From the NCBI GenBank assembly GCA_010645155.1, contig CM021317.1, forward strand, positions 2,303,626 through 2,367,625: a DNA stretch of 64,000 nucleotides, in the 5' to 3' direction. This document shows positions 10,602 through 22,501 of this stretch, piece by piece (the stretch's first letter is position 1; every line of letters starts with the position of its first letter). The stretch is from Tigriopus japonicus (lineage: Eukaryota; Arthropoda; Copepoda; Harpacticoida; Harpacticidae). The notes under the pieces were generated by a model that saw only the letters and a program-made list of their open reading frames with translations, did no database searches and was not told where the DNA came from. Position numbers and translations under genes: made by a program.

Positions 10602-13600
10602 ATGTACGGGTTGATCATCGAAAATGTCCTCGGGTATCTACGGGCTACTTTCCATCCCAAAATGGTGGAAGACATCATCCAAGCGGCCAAATTGCCCTTT
10701 GAACGAGCCGAGATTGACAAGGTCTACCCAGAGGGTTACATCCCAAAAATTGGCAAGAAGGCCAGTTTGCTACTTTCCACTCCTGAGCAAGACATTTTTG
10801 AAGGTAAGCATAATAGTAAAATGAAAAAAACGAAATCGAAGCAAAACCATTCCTACTTCAGACCAAAGGTAGGCATTTGAGGGTTTTCTATTAGTACGCG
10901 GAAAGGCATTGAATGCCCACTCTATCTTTTCATGTCTGGACATTTTCAATCCTAAGTCTTTATTTTTTCTCTAATATGCACTTTTCCAGGATTATTTCAA
11001 TTATTTCCAGGTGTTTTTGCCAATAACCTTTGATCATGTTTTTTCTGTTTCACGACAATTTGCCGCATAGCAAACAAAAAACAACGCTTTCTGAGATGTT
11101 TAAAGACTTCTTGTAGAAAAAATTTGGGCATTGCAAGAAATGAATCTAAGCTTACAAATGCATCAATAGATGGCATAAAAGACGGAGACAAACTACTTTC
11201 TGAGCTCTCAAGATATTTCCCTTCGCTTATGTTGCCTTTTAGTATCATCAAAAGGCAAATTTCTAAGCTTCAATTAAAATCACCTGGGGTTTGATCAACA
11301 AATCAGCTAGCTATGTTTCGTAGTTTTGATATTATTGAATACTTGAAATACATGTGTATGCCCAAAAGGCGACTCTAGATATCAGAATGCTGTTTTAGGT
11401 GATGAAAAACTTTCACCAGCTCAAATTGCTCGAGAAGTCCAAAATCAAAAGTCACATGTTGACGGCTGTAATTCAAATAACTGAAAATAGAAAAAAATCA
11501 GTCAGTTTAACATTTCTTGAGTATACTCTTAACCTGGCAACCCTAATAACGCTCAGATGTTGCGCGCACTGATTCAAATGGCTTGAGTATACCAAAGCAT
11601 AGTACAAAATAGCCATTCTTGAGTTTTGAGTTTTATTCTGTGTTAAAAAGCCCGCTGATGTACTGCGACTATTACGGAGGATAGCAATTTGTTCTCCACT
11701 ATATTTTGGTTACTCGAGCAATTTTAATGAGTACACGTAACATCGGAGCTGATGTGACTTGCTTAATTAAACGTACGTTTTAGTTAAGGTTATAGCTTAA
11801 CTATACTCATTCAAATGCATTGAGTTCGCCAAATTCAAGTCAGATTAATGGTTCTTAACCATACTTTAAGGTTATTAACTGGATTTAAATGCAGCATCTG
11901 TTTTGAGAGTTTACTTGTTTACTTGAGGAGCTACAAAGTGACTTGATTACAACTTCAGCCAGTCAATCTTGTGATGTTGAAGCATACGCACTCTTAGGTC
12001 ATGCACTTCACTTGAAATGCAACACTCACGTTGCATTAGTTCCATCAGATTATTACGAGTTCCATTGAAAGCAAAAGAGCAATGCTAAAAGTGTACTCTA
12101 AGGCCGTTAAACTAACTTGTCGTTTGGAGACTCTTGCTATTAGAGTCAAAGCTGTTAACATACCACTTTGATTCTTGGATTTCAGGGGTGGGGGTTTATT
12201 TTGTGAATGTGGCCGAACAATTGGGATATCGTCAAACGGTGTTGGCCATCGCCAGAGAGTTTAGAGAATTCATCATGAACTTGGACAATTGTCACGACTA
12301 TTTCAAGCTCTCTTTCACCAAGATGCGAGCACCCTCTTTCTTTGTGGATCGTGAACATGAAAAAGGTCAGCCAAAATATGGATCAATGGACCCTCCTAGA
12401 CTGAAATTTAATGGTTTTGATTGGTCTTTTTTTCACAGGACTTACCCTTTACTATCGTTCCAAGAGAAGAGGCTTCAGTTATTATGTTTTGGGTCAAATG
12501 AAGCAATTAGCAAAGGTCTGCTTCAACATCGATTTGAAGATAAAAATCCAACGCCAAGAGGTGATTTTCGACACCATCAGTGTGAGTTATCTGTAAGTGT
12601 CAATTGGAATATGGAGTAAAGGATCCATTCTTAAGGTTCTCACAAGGGATTCTCTTTCAGACTGGAATTCGATAACTCGGCCTTTGTGGTCTATCAGCAA
12701 AATATGACCTTGAGACAAGAGGCTTCGTTGCCAATTCGGGCTCATGTGATCTTTGAAATCTTTCCTTTCTCTATCCTCTTGTCTGAGTCTTTGGTGATCA
12801 CTCTGGTGGGGACATCACTTAGACAGATCATTCCCGATTGTATTGGTATGCCGTTGAGTAATTGTTTCACGTTGGTTCGACCTTTGGTCGAGTTCAATGC
12901 GGATCAATTCATGCAAAAGACCAATAACGTGTTTGTGTTCCAATCCCTGATCCCAGCCCAAAGAACCACTCGCAGTCGTCAAATCAAGTTGGCCACCGAA
13001 GATGATGCTCTTGTAAGATCACTGGTTTGATTTCCTTTACAGAAAACAGGTGCTGCACTTCATTTAATATTCTCCAGCTATCAGGCTTGCAGATTTTATT
13101 CTCTAGAGGTGAATTGTAACCATCATTTGCATGCATCTTTTTTAGGTACTACGTAGATGCGTGTAGCTTATGTTTAAGAAGTACTTTGAAGCCCAATTCT
13201 CTGAGTCTGAAATGAAATTGAAAAATCTAAACATCTAAACGTATTTTTTTTTTTTTTTAGGGGGGGGGCGGATTTTTCAATACCGCTACAAGGAATGGGA
13301 TTCCTTGTAAAGAGAGTTAATCATTATTATATTTTCAATAATTAATGTTTATATGAAATTTGATCTACCAATGAGTTACTGTTGGCAGATCTATACAACC
13401 CTTGTATAGTGGGTTGGTCAGGAATAGTATTTAAGAATTTGTCCAATCCTGCCTTAAATGCTGTTAGAGGATCAGCTCCTACATATTCCCGACGAAGGCA
13501 AATAGGCAACAAATTGAACAATGAAGGAGCCCGATAAAGAAGAGAGGAGGACTTCATTGTTCGAATTAGCCTTGATTCCTTAGGATTTGGAGGTGCTCTC

Positions 13601-15633
13601 AGAGCGCACGTAAAACCTCTACGATCGCTACAACTGATCTCAAATCCTGGGTTAGGACAGAGCCCATGAATGCTCTTGAAAACATACAGTATCAGATACC
13701 TTTCATACCTTCTCTGAGTACTGTACAACCCTAACTTCTGGAGCCTCTCCCAATATGAGAGCTCTCTCATTCCTGTGATGTTCCTAGTAAAACATCTTTG
13801 GACCTGCTCGACCTTTTGCAAACCTGCTGAACTCATTGGAACCCAAATGGGTGAGGCATATTCAAGATGCGGCTGGACAATCGACTTGTACAGAGTTAGC
13901 ATCGTAATTTCATCGAATTCAAATTTAAGTCAATTTTTTTTCTTTTATCTTCAAAATGAGCATACTAAGTTATTTCGCGGCATTAACCGGAAATATAAAC
14001 GTGTATGCAGAGACCGTTATCTCTAGTATATGTGACGAAAATAACTGTAATAAAAGTGTTTACATAGAATTTTTCCACTGTTTTTGTGATTCAAGGTTCT
14101 TTTTAATTCTTTGGCCATGCATATCAACTTTACTCAAATTTTTACGAAATTTAGGCAACTCACAATTTCTCATTGCAATACATACATGAGAACTTCAAGC
14201 AGTTCCTTATTCATTTTTCATTTCAAAACAAGCGAATACACGTCCTGTATCTGGATGTGCGAAATACAAGTTAAAGCAAGTCCATGGTCGAGATCCAACC
14301 ATTTCTTTAATTTTCAACGTTTTGTTTTTTCATTTACACGTAGACCAGGGTTTTTTACAAGCCAACTCGTTGCAGCCTTTTGGTTGCTGACCTCTGGCAA
14401 AGATCACGCTTGTGTGCAAAAAGTTAGTAAAACCAGTTTTTTGCAGAGGAACTTTGATGACGACGTGGATTTGGATCGACTCCAGATTCGAGGATGCTTG
14501 ATGTTCATGCCCATCTGGAAGAAGATTCTTTTCATTGGATGTCCCATCATTGATAATTTGCCCAATTTGGTGCGGAACGGATTGTTCATCAATGACTTAT
14601 CAATGCATGATTACTCTCGCGACATCATGATAACGTCAAGCCAATATTTGGTAACATATTATCTACCTTTACTCAGCTTAGCAATGCATATTGATTATCT
14701 AGCCTACTGATCATGTAAAATGCCTTTTTACAGATGGAAGAACGTATGACCCGGCAACTTTTGCTCACTAATGATCAAATCCTGGAAAAGATGGAGGACA
14801 AAATAACAAACTTGGAGAAGGAGGAAGAGGAAAGGCTCTGCCAATTGATTCCACCCAAGTTACTATACAAGTTAATCCAAGAAGAGTTTCCAATGGTGTC
14901 TAAGCTTGAGTCAGCCCCGATTCTGGTGGCTCGAATTGAAGACGTGGAAGGGATGACTCGCGATGCCAAATCTGATGACTTTGTGGACCTGGTGGACAAC
15001 GTCAAGAAGGTCTTTGAGCATCTAATCGAGAACACCAAGACCTTTTACGTTCAAACCATTGAAAACTTCATGGCCATTTCGGACTTCACTGGGGATTATC
15101 CACCCAATGCCCAAGCCGACAGTATAGGCGTTCTAGCATTGGAACTTCAAAACGCGGCCAATGAGGCATTCAAAGATCCTATTGGCATTGGTACAAAGCT
15201 TTCGATATCGGTTGCGATCAGCACGGGTCCAGTTGTGGCGGCTGTAATGGGGGACAAGGTTCCAAAGTTTGGCCTTTTTGGATCCACGGTGAACCGAGCA
15301 GGAGAGCTGGTTGAGGAATGTCCTCCAAATAAGATCATCATCGATGCATCTACCAGGAAAGCTCTCCCGGGAACATTCAAGGTCTCTGAAAACACCAATA
15401 ATGAGAATGGCGAGACATTCATCCTTGAAGAGAAATTGGACTACGTTCCAACTCCAATCATTCCAATTTTACAGGCATATACGGCCTTTAAGGCTAGTAA
15501 AAATCGGTACAATGACAACAAAGCCAAGATACAAGAGTTAGAAGACACGGAAATGAGACTGAGAGAGCAATCCAAGTTGATGAGTTCGTGCGGAGGATTC
15601 CATAACAAAAGTAATGTTTGTAACCTTATTTAG
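10602..15633 (+). CDS. soluble guanylyl cyclase-like haem/NO sensor with degraded cyclase domain
   Basis: Six coding exons: 10602-10803, 12186-12365, 12439-12592, 12661-13012, 14447-14650 and 14734-15633. All have GT..AG borders and matching phase, giving 663 residues. The start MYGLIIENV is the classic H-NOX N-terminus. The proximal haem ligand is present as His104 (LDNCHDYF) and the haem-propionate motif Y133-x-S135-x-R137 is intact. An HNOBA domain (FEIFPF, NNVF) follows, then a signalling-helix coiled coil (about 365-405) and a class III cyclase domain (about 430-585). One metal aspartate is kept (Asp434). The second is Asn475, the guanine-recognition Glu and Cys are Gln471 and Gly544, and the transition-state Arg is Glu555; Asn551 is kept. 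Gas binding is likely, cGMP synthesis unlikely. The C-terminus CNLI resembles a CaaX box, as known for the sGC beta-2 subunit. Confidence 0.85.
13267..13905 (-). mobile_element. 5'-truncated LINE, family A, in sGC-like intron 4
   Basis: On the minus strand it encodes 186 residues without a break (13342-13902), starting MLTLYKSIVQPHLEYASPIW, the end of a non-LTR reverse-transcriptase ORF. The 3' UTR ends with the tcccattccttgtagcggta stretch seen in all family A copies. It is nearly identical over long stretches to 46383-46990, so it inserted recently. It lies antisense to the host gene. Confidence 0.9.
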
Positions 15634-15705
15634 TAGGAGTATTAATAGCAGAGAAGGCAGCTGATATGATGTGAAGCAATGGACTCCATTTGTCATTACT
15701 TGCAC

Positions 15706-15711
15706 TTTATT
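15706..15711 (-). terminator. polyadenylation signal AATAAA (minus strand)
   Basis: TTTATT on the plus strand, read as AATAAA on the minus strand, 147 bases beyond the stop of the CaaX-ended disordered protein. It lies only 73 bases past the stop of the convergent sGC-like gene, so the two 3' UTRs probably overlap. Confidence 0.45.
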
Positions 15712-15857
15712 TTACGGCAATCGACGATATGGCATGAAACGAATAATCACTGAAATCACAACTTTTCCATGTAAAAAATCATGTATAAAAACAATACAAC
15801 ACTGACTTAAAGGTAAGAACAGCATATCAAATGGGGGGGATGCATTGTATTTTGGTT

Positions 15858-18800
15858 TTACATAACGACACATGGATCAGGTCCGCCCTTGCGACTTATA
15901 TCAGAACGGGCACCCAAAGACCGTGAGTCCAAGTCATCCTTGGAATGAGGTCCCCCTTTGAACTCAGTGAGTATGGGCTTATTCTTATTGCCTAATCTGG
16001 GCATGGAACTGTGCGACTTGGATTGACGAGGGGGTAGGCCATTGTTGACCCCAGGGATAGCTTCGTCCTTCAAAGGGGCGTTCTTGGCTTGACGATAACT
16101 CTCAGTTCTCGCAAGAGAGGTCGCTGACTTAGTAGTGCTCCTCATTCGGTCTTTCTGAGACAGTTCCGACTCCTCTGGAGCAAGATCAATTGAGTCTTGT
16201 AACAAATTTGAGGCAGACATACTAACTGGACTGGCTCTTGAAGGTGTTCCAAACAAGGCATTTGCTCTAGCCTCATTGTTTTGAGCCCGAGCAGCTGAGG
16301 GCGGCAGAGAAAGGTCGTGGGAGGATTGGGATTGACCAAATCGAGGTGCGGATCCATTGGAAGTACTTCCTGGCTGCTTCCTGAATCTGCCACTTCGTCG
16401 ACCCATCTGTCTCTGAGAGGTTAGCGAGTCAGATCGAGGGTGAACTGGATCAACTGAAGTATTGTTAGGAGTGGGTGCTTGTTTGACTTCCACTTGGGGG
16501 GATTTTTCTGAGGGGCTGCTGCTTCGTTCTCTTCTCTCATTTGCCTCAGATGGGAGCTCTTGTTGAGGTCTCCTCTCATTTGGAGTAGCAGGGATCATAT
16601 CGTCCATGTCTGGGAACCTATTGGGTGGGGTTCTTCCAGTTGGCGTATTTGGTTGGGATCGCATGGGAGGACGTCTGCCCGAACGTCGAGCAGAATTGCC
16701 CCCAAAAAGATTTCCCAAACTGCCTGTGGGCTTCCTCCTTGGCAAAGATTGCGCCGGGTGCATAGCTTGGTCATACTCCTCATCATAATCCATTGGTGGA
16801 GGTGGACCTCTTCTTGGTGGAGCACGACCTCGACCTCTTGGTCCACCAACATTAAACATACTGCCAAAGCCTCCTCCTCCTGGTCGTCGTCTCGGTAAGC
16901 TGTGATGTCCCCCACGATTAGCGGGGACACCTCTCTGTGGCACCATTTCTGAAAAGCCCTCTTCAAAGCTTCCTCTGCGTGATGACATGGGTGGTCCTCT
17001 TCTGGGGTTGGGTTTCACTCCAAAGAGTCCAGACAGGCCAGAGCTGTTTCTTGGTCTTGGCATAGAGGATGAGCGACCTCTAGGTCCTTGGGGTCCTTGT
17101 GGTACAGAAAATCCTCCAGCCATACTTCTGGACGTGGGCATTGTGTTCATTTTGGGCGGTCCACGTGGTTTTGATCCCCAGAACCCACTTTTCCTCTTGG
17201 AATTGCGATTGAAGGAGCCTTGATTCTGGGACTGATCATCAGGAAAACTGGACAAAGATTGACGATCAATTGAGGTCCTTGAGCCACTACGTGAGCGATC
17301 ACTCTGCTGGTTCAGAAAACCAGTACTCCTGTGCTTTGACAAGTTCTGATTAGGACGGTTTTGTTTGTCTTTGTTCTTGATTTTTCTCTTGGATCCAAAA
17401 CTGAAGAAGCCACGTTTCTTCTCTTTGACAGGCTCCACAATGGAAGATCTGGATGAGGTCAATGAACCTGTCTCTTGGCCTTGACTTTGTTGGCCTTGGC
17501 TTTCTTGTCGAGAAACTGGCATTGTTGATTGACTTATATGTTGGTATGTGGGATCAGCTGCATCATCATCAGTTGTTGTGGAGACATTTCGTTCCAGTTT
17601 CTTTGGCATTGGAGTTTCGTCGTCGTCCAGATAATGACTGACATCCACAGCACCCCCTAGGCCTCCAAAAGATTTGGGTCTTTGGGTTGTCCTCTTGTTT
17701 CTGCTCTCAGAAAATGGAGATTTGAACAAGCCTCCTAGCATTCCACTGGATTTTTGAAATGATCTTCGAGGATCACTACTAGCTCTTTGTGGAGATTTGG
17801 ATGATGCCCGAGAAGAAGGTGACGATTTTGAAGAAACAGAGGCCGGCGAGTCTTTCCTGGACTTTCGCCTGATTTCAACTGAAAAGTGTTGTTCTGGAGC
17901 ACTTTCAGCTTCCAATTGAGAGCGTTGTTCTTGACGGCTTTGAGCAACAACATCAATAACAGGGCCAGGGAACGTCTTCTCATCAATTGGAAGTTCAGGC
18001 AATGGTTGCCTTTCCTCTTTTTTACGTCCAAAATTAAAGAATCCAGGTTTTTTCTTCTTTGATTCCTTAGTTGGGCTGTCTGATGGTCTGTGAAAATCAG
18101 GATGCATCTCCACAGGTTCTCTCAATGACGTTGCTCCAGCATTTGGCCATTCTACTTTCTCCACCGATTTTTTGCTTTGCTCTTCATCATCACTGGTCTG
18201 ATATCCCAGAGCCTCGTCGACATCAATTTCTTGGGTTGTGTCATGTGAGGCAGAAATGTTGTTCTCAATTTTCCTGGACCCCTTGACAACATTGGCATAC
18301 AAAGGATCATCTGGACTGGGGATCATTTTTGCGAGTGCCTCTGTGGTGAAATGGATGGATGTGGTCTCAAAGTGCTGGAATTGTTGGTGGCTTTGTGAAA
18401 CATGGGAATTCGGTGGCTCATCACGTGGCAACTCAGCTGATGACATTTCTGAGACAGAGTTTTTCCGCTCCACTTCCACCAAACGATCATCCAAATTAGT
18501 GGGCTTTGATTGGGACGGCCTTCTCTCTAGCTCATGTCGGACAAATCCAGCCAACTCTTCAGGTGGAGGAGGAGGTGGAAGTGGGGAGGAACTTGAAAGT
18601 GGTCCACTTTCAGAAGATGTGTCAGACTTTTGTCTTTCAAAATCAGGCTTTGAAATGTTGCCATAAACAGGAGCCTCCCCATTGACCTGGGGGTTCTGCG
18701 GCTTTGGAAGAGTTGGAGGTGGCTCTCTTTGAATAGGAATCTCTACTGATCGGTTTGGCCTCAGTCCAGGTTGACCCCGAATAAAAGGCTGCCGTTTGGG

Positions 18801-21800
18801 GATCTCACTCTCATCTTCAGAAGTGCTTTCATTGCCACTGCTTTCCCCACTGGTATCATACTCAACTGATGTGGAAGTTCCATTTGTATTTTTGTTCTTA
18901 TTGTCACCTTTTTTCTTAAACAGGGAGGCAAAGAATCCTCCTTTTTTCTTGGGAGGTTCCTGGAACTTCTCGTTATTTTGAAAGCCAAATTCGACAGGCT
19001 TCTCCTCTGTTGGGGCTTGTATGGTCCCAGAATGTCCTCCAGATGACATGAACGAATTTCTAACCACAGCAGGGACGCCTTTTTTCGGTAATGCCGGTGG
19101 TGGAGGAGGTGGAGGTTGTTCTGTTGGCCTTGGTTGTCGCACCTTAGTTGGAAGGGGGACCATGGGACTCTGGAGGATCATATGAGACGGGGGATTGGCA
19201 GCTCCTTCTGAGTCTGAAGAACTAGACGAGGAGGACGAGTCCCTGCGAAGGGTCACCATTTGAGCATGATGCATCTCAGGGACATGGTAGGATGACACCA
19301 CCCCACTAGACACTTCAACTCCCATTCCATTCATCTTGTCCACCTCGTCTTTGGTCTTCTTCACGGGTGAAGTCCAACGGTTCTCTTCTTTGAGATACTT
19401 GTTCGTCTTGGGCTTTTGCAATACTAGTTCTTCGGGAGAACGGTTCAGGTACTCTTCTCGGAGTTGTTTAATCTTTTGCCGTGAGCTGGCACTTCCTGTA
19501 GGACTGAGGAGCAATTCGTCGTCTTCCGTGTTGGAACTAACTTTAAAGGGGCTTGTGGGACTGGGCAAATCCTCGATTCTGCCAGGGATCGGCTTTGCCG
19601 AGTCTGAGGTTGAAATAACACTTGAAGACACGCTATCGGCGTATCGATTGATTACTTGGTTATTGTGGTGCCTCAAATAGGCTTGAACATTTGTGTTTGC
19701 CTCACGATGGATCTCCGTTCCTCTCACGAACGGGTTGGGTTTGTCTTGCTCGGGCTCACTTGGATATGGGTAACGATAACCGTTTGAGTTCAATCCATTA
19801 TCAAGAACAGAGTCTCGGCCTGAGAAATTACTGTAAGCTGCCAAGGATCGTGACTCATAGGACATTCGATCGTCATCGGGAAAAGTCTCCTGGCTGAATT
19901 GTGAGTCCGCCGTTGTGGGCCTTGGCATGGAATGGAACCCGGCCTTTGGGTCTAAACCCAGGGGCTCATAATGGCCGTTATCGAAGTATCGATCCTTGTT
20001 TCGAATTCGATTGGGAGTGGTGGCACGGGAACCTGGGGCACTTTTTGTGGAGTATTTTCTCGGGATGTGTTCGGCGCTGTAAGCTCGGTTGAATCTGTCG
20101 TTGATCTCCTCGATGTCTTTGGAGATGTTGGGATTGCTCTGGCGGTTGTTGTAACTGCGTATATTCTCACCCAAATTCAATCGCGAATAGGTCACCTGCA
20201 ACAAGTCAAAGAATTCCCATATCAGTCTGTGATAAGGCCAGAGTCAACATGGAACGAGATTGAGCAAGAGCAGATTACTAATCTCGTTCGCCCTGATCAC
20301 ACGCGGGAGAGCACGAGATTATTTGAACAAAGGGGGCCCTTTAACTGCGAAAATCAAACAAAATGACATAAGACTTCGTGTGATTTAGTTACGTTCTAGA
20401 TTAAACTAATTCATGAAACACTGGAAACACAAACAGAATCAACTGGACACTACGTTTTGCTTTGTGCTCGTAATTTGAGCATTGTTCTGCCTAGACTCTT
20501 TTGTATATGATTGTGAGTGGAGGGAGGGAATGCTGCAAAAGTTGAGGGGGCCAATACACAACAACGTCACACTCTACTAATCATTATTCATACATACCAA
20601 AGTCCCCGCAAATACACATCAACATTGCAATTCACTCGGATCTATGTCGAGAATTTAGCTGTACTTATTCTACAATATCTGGTATGACACCATTGCACAG
20701 CTGGAAGGATTAGCACTCACGACTGCATTGACGCATTAATGGTCGCCTAATTTGTGGTTTTTAAGGTATAACTAAACCTGTTTCCCATATTTTTTACACC
20801 TTTGACGAGAATCTTAAAAAAACGTTCTTAACAGACAAAACAATATTTTTTGCCATAGTTGAAAATCAAGCTGTGGTTGGCCCATGGTTTGGGTTTGAAT
20901 CTATTCGTCGGAGAAATGTTCGACTCCCCGTCATCGCAATACTCTTCAGGTTTAATCCAGTTGCTAATATTGACATTTCAAGCTTAGAACGTGTTCGGGT
21001 TTGAGAAACGAGATTAGCTGCAAAACCGCGCATTACATTCTGAAAATGAATTTGAGCTCAGCCATTCACATATCTCACGCAAATTTTCGAGCATGCAAAT
21101 ACCTTAAGCGACTAATTATTTGAGCGTTGAACACCGAAAAGGGAAAACCTAGTTGAGATGACGCGGTCACCCTTTGGAATCCACAGAAAACTTGAAACTG
21201 GTTTATATTTAAATACAGAGTATGCTCGTGAGATTGGCTTGTTCCATCTATATCATGTATCTCCAAATGATTGTGCATGGATGTGAATATTTGGGATTTT
21301 TATGTTTCGAGGTGCTCCTTATTTAGGGGCATTAATATATCAATAATGCAACTTAAAAGCATGGAATCACATACTTCATAATTTCATGATTTTCAGTTTG
21401 CACAGAAAAGAGCAGGTAGCTATCCAAAACAAATTTTGAGTGGCAGTTCATGGTTTTTTAAGCGACAAAAATTGCATAGACAGAAAAGAGAGATATCTTC
21501 AAGAACATAAAATTAAGTGCAACCAGTTTGCTTTGAAATTCATTTCCGTGCAAAACAGTATTTGCAAATGAAAAAGGTCACATTTTAGTCAGTTTTTTTG
21601 TGGCACAAATTCTTCAATGGAAGAGTGTGTCACTTGAAGGTTATTTTTGCCGTTCCCCAGTCGAGTGTGAAATAGTGATGGACCGAAAGGGCTCATAACC
21701 GAAACCGAAAGTTTCGGCCGAAAGAGGGCTTAACCAAAACCGAAACCGAAAGCAGCTGACTACAAAATTGTGTAAATGCAAAATCCACCTTAAAAATTAA

Positions 21801-22501
21801 ATTGCTCATGTGTTTGATGTTGGGTAGGGCGTAGATTTGGAAAAATCGGGAAACTTGAATTTCAGTGGTTTTTGGACGAATTTTTTTCGATTTTGTTGTC
21901 AAACTCCGTCCTTTATAGTGCATGTCTGCTTTCGGTTTCGGTAGGCATAACCGAAACCGAAACCGAAATTTCGGCCGAAAGCGTTTTCGGTCCATCACTA
22001 GTGTGAAATTTCATGTTAAGCCTATTTCCTTTAAATGCCTCCTTTCTATTAGTTGATGAAGTTTCAAGCTTGTCGACCCATCCCATTCTTAATCATAAGG
22101 GATTAAAATCTCGCTTTACAATTTACTGCGCGATTTTGATTACAACGAATTTGAAGTGGGACATCTACCTTTCCAAAGAAGTTAAAAGAGCGTCAAAAGT
22201 TTACTCATTTTCATTCTTGGCCCCCTTCCCCCCTAAGAAAAAGGCCTAATCTTGAATTTCTCCTCAAGTTTTGATTGGAAAAGAATTAGATTGGGGCCAT
22301 AACACTATTAATTCACTTTGGATATTTGAATGACAATGGATTAACATCTCTAGACTGTGTTTTGCATTACAAGAAGAGTCTTACCTGAGGTTTGTCCTTA
22401 TCCTTATCCAAGTATTGCGGCTTGTGAAAATGTTGGATGTGATCCTTGTGATATTTCTTCCAAAGTCCTCGATCACTGGCTGTTCTGTATAAATTTGACA
22501 T
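15858..22501 (-). CDS. large disordered Ser/Pro/Arg-rich protein with C-terminal CaaX box
   Basis: Coding exons are 22385-22501 (39 codons, MSNLYRTASDRGLWKKYHKD at the start, donor CAG/gtaag) and 15858-20195 (acceptor ttgttgcag); both are phase 0, giving 1,484 residues. The protein is almost wholly low-complexity: Ser runs, poly-Pro (seven Pro near 399, six near 585) and Arg/Gly-rich parts. Eight short modules recur, each a GFF, GLF, GFW or similar core next to a basic cluster, at about residues 454, 750, 852, 962, 1037, 1087, 1144 and 1194. The last four residues, CVVM, form a good CaaX farnesylation box. Membrane anchoring through prenyl and basic patches is inference; poly-Pro suggests SH3/EVH1 partners. 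I do not recognise a named family. The 5' UTR probably continues to the right of 22501. Confidence 0.75.
20196..22384 (-). other. intron 1 of the CaaX-ended disordered protein gene
   Basis: Bounded by gtaag at 22384 and ttgttgcag at 20196 on the minus strand. It holds one intact hAT-type MITE (21673-22000). No other gene is visible. Confidence 0.65.
21673..22000. mobile_element. intact hAT-type MITE with 8-bp target duplication
   Basis: A 16-base perfect terminal inverted repeat, TAGTGATGGACCGAAA, bounds a 328-base element. The 8 bases GTGTGAAA occur directly on both sides (21665-21672 and 22001-22008). The interior holds several CCGAAA and TTTCGGCCGAAA runs and no transposase. An 8-bp duplication and this type of terminus are diagnostic of the hAT superfamily. 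Confidence 0.92.

Noticed and set aside
12582..12592. Donor gtgagt at 12582 for the sGC-like exon 3
   Set aside because: It is a good consensus but leaves the next exon with an immediate stop; the gtaagt at 12593 restores phase and the family sequence.
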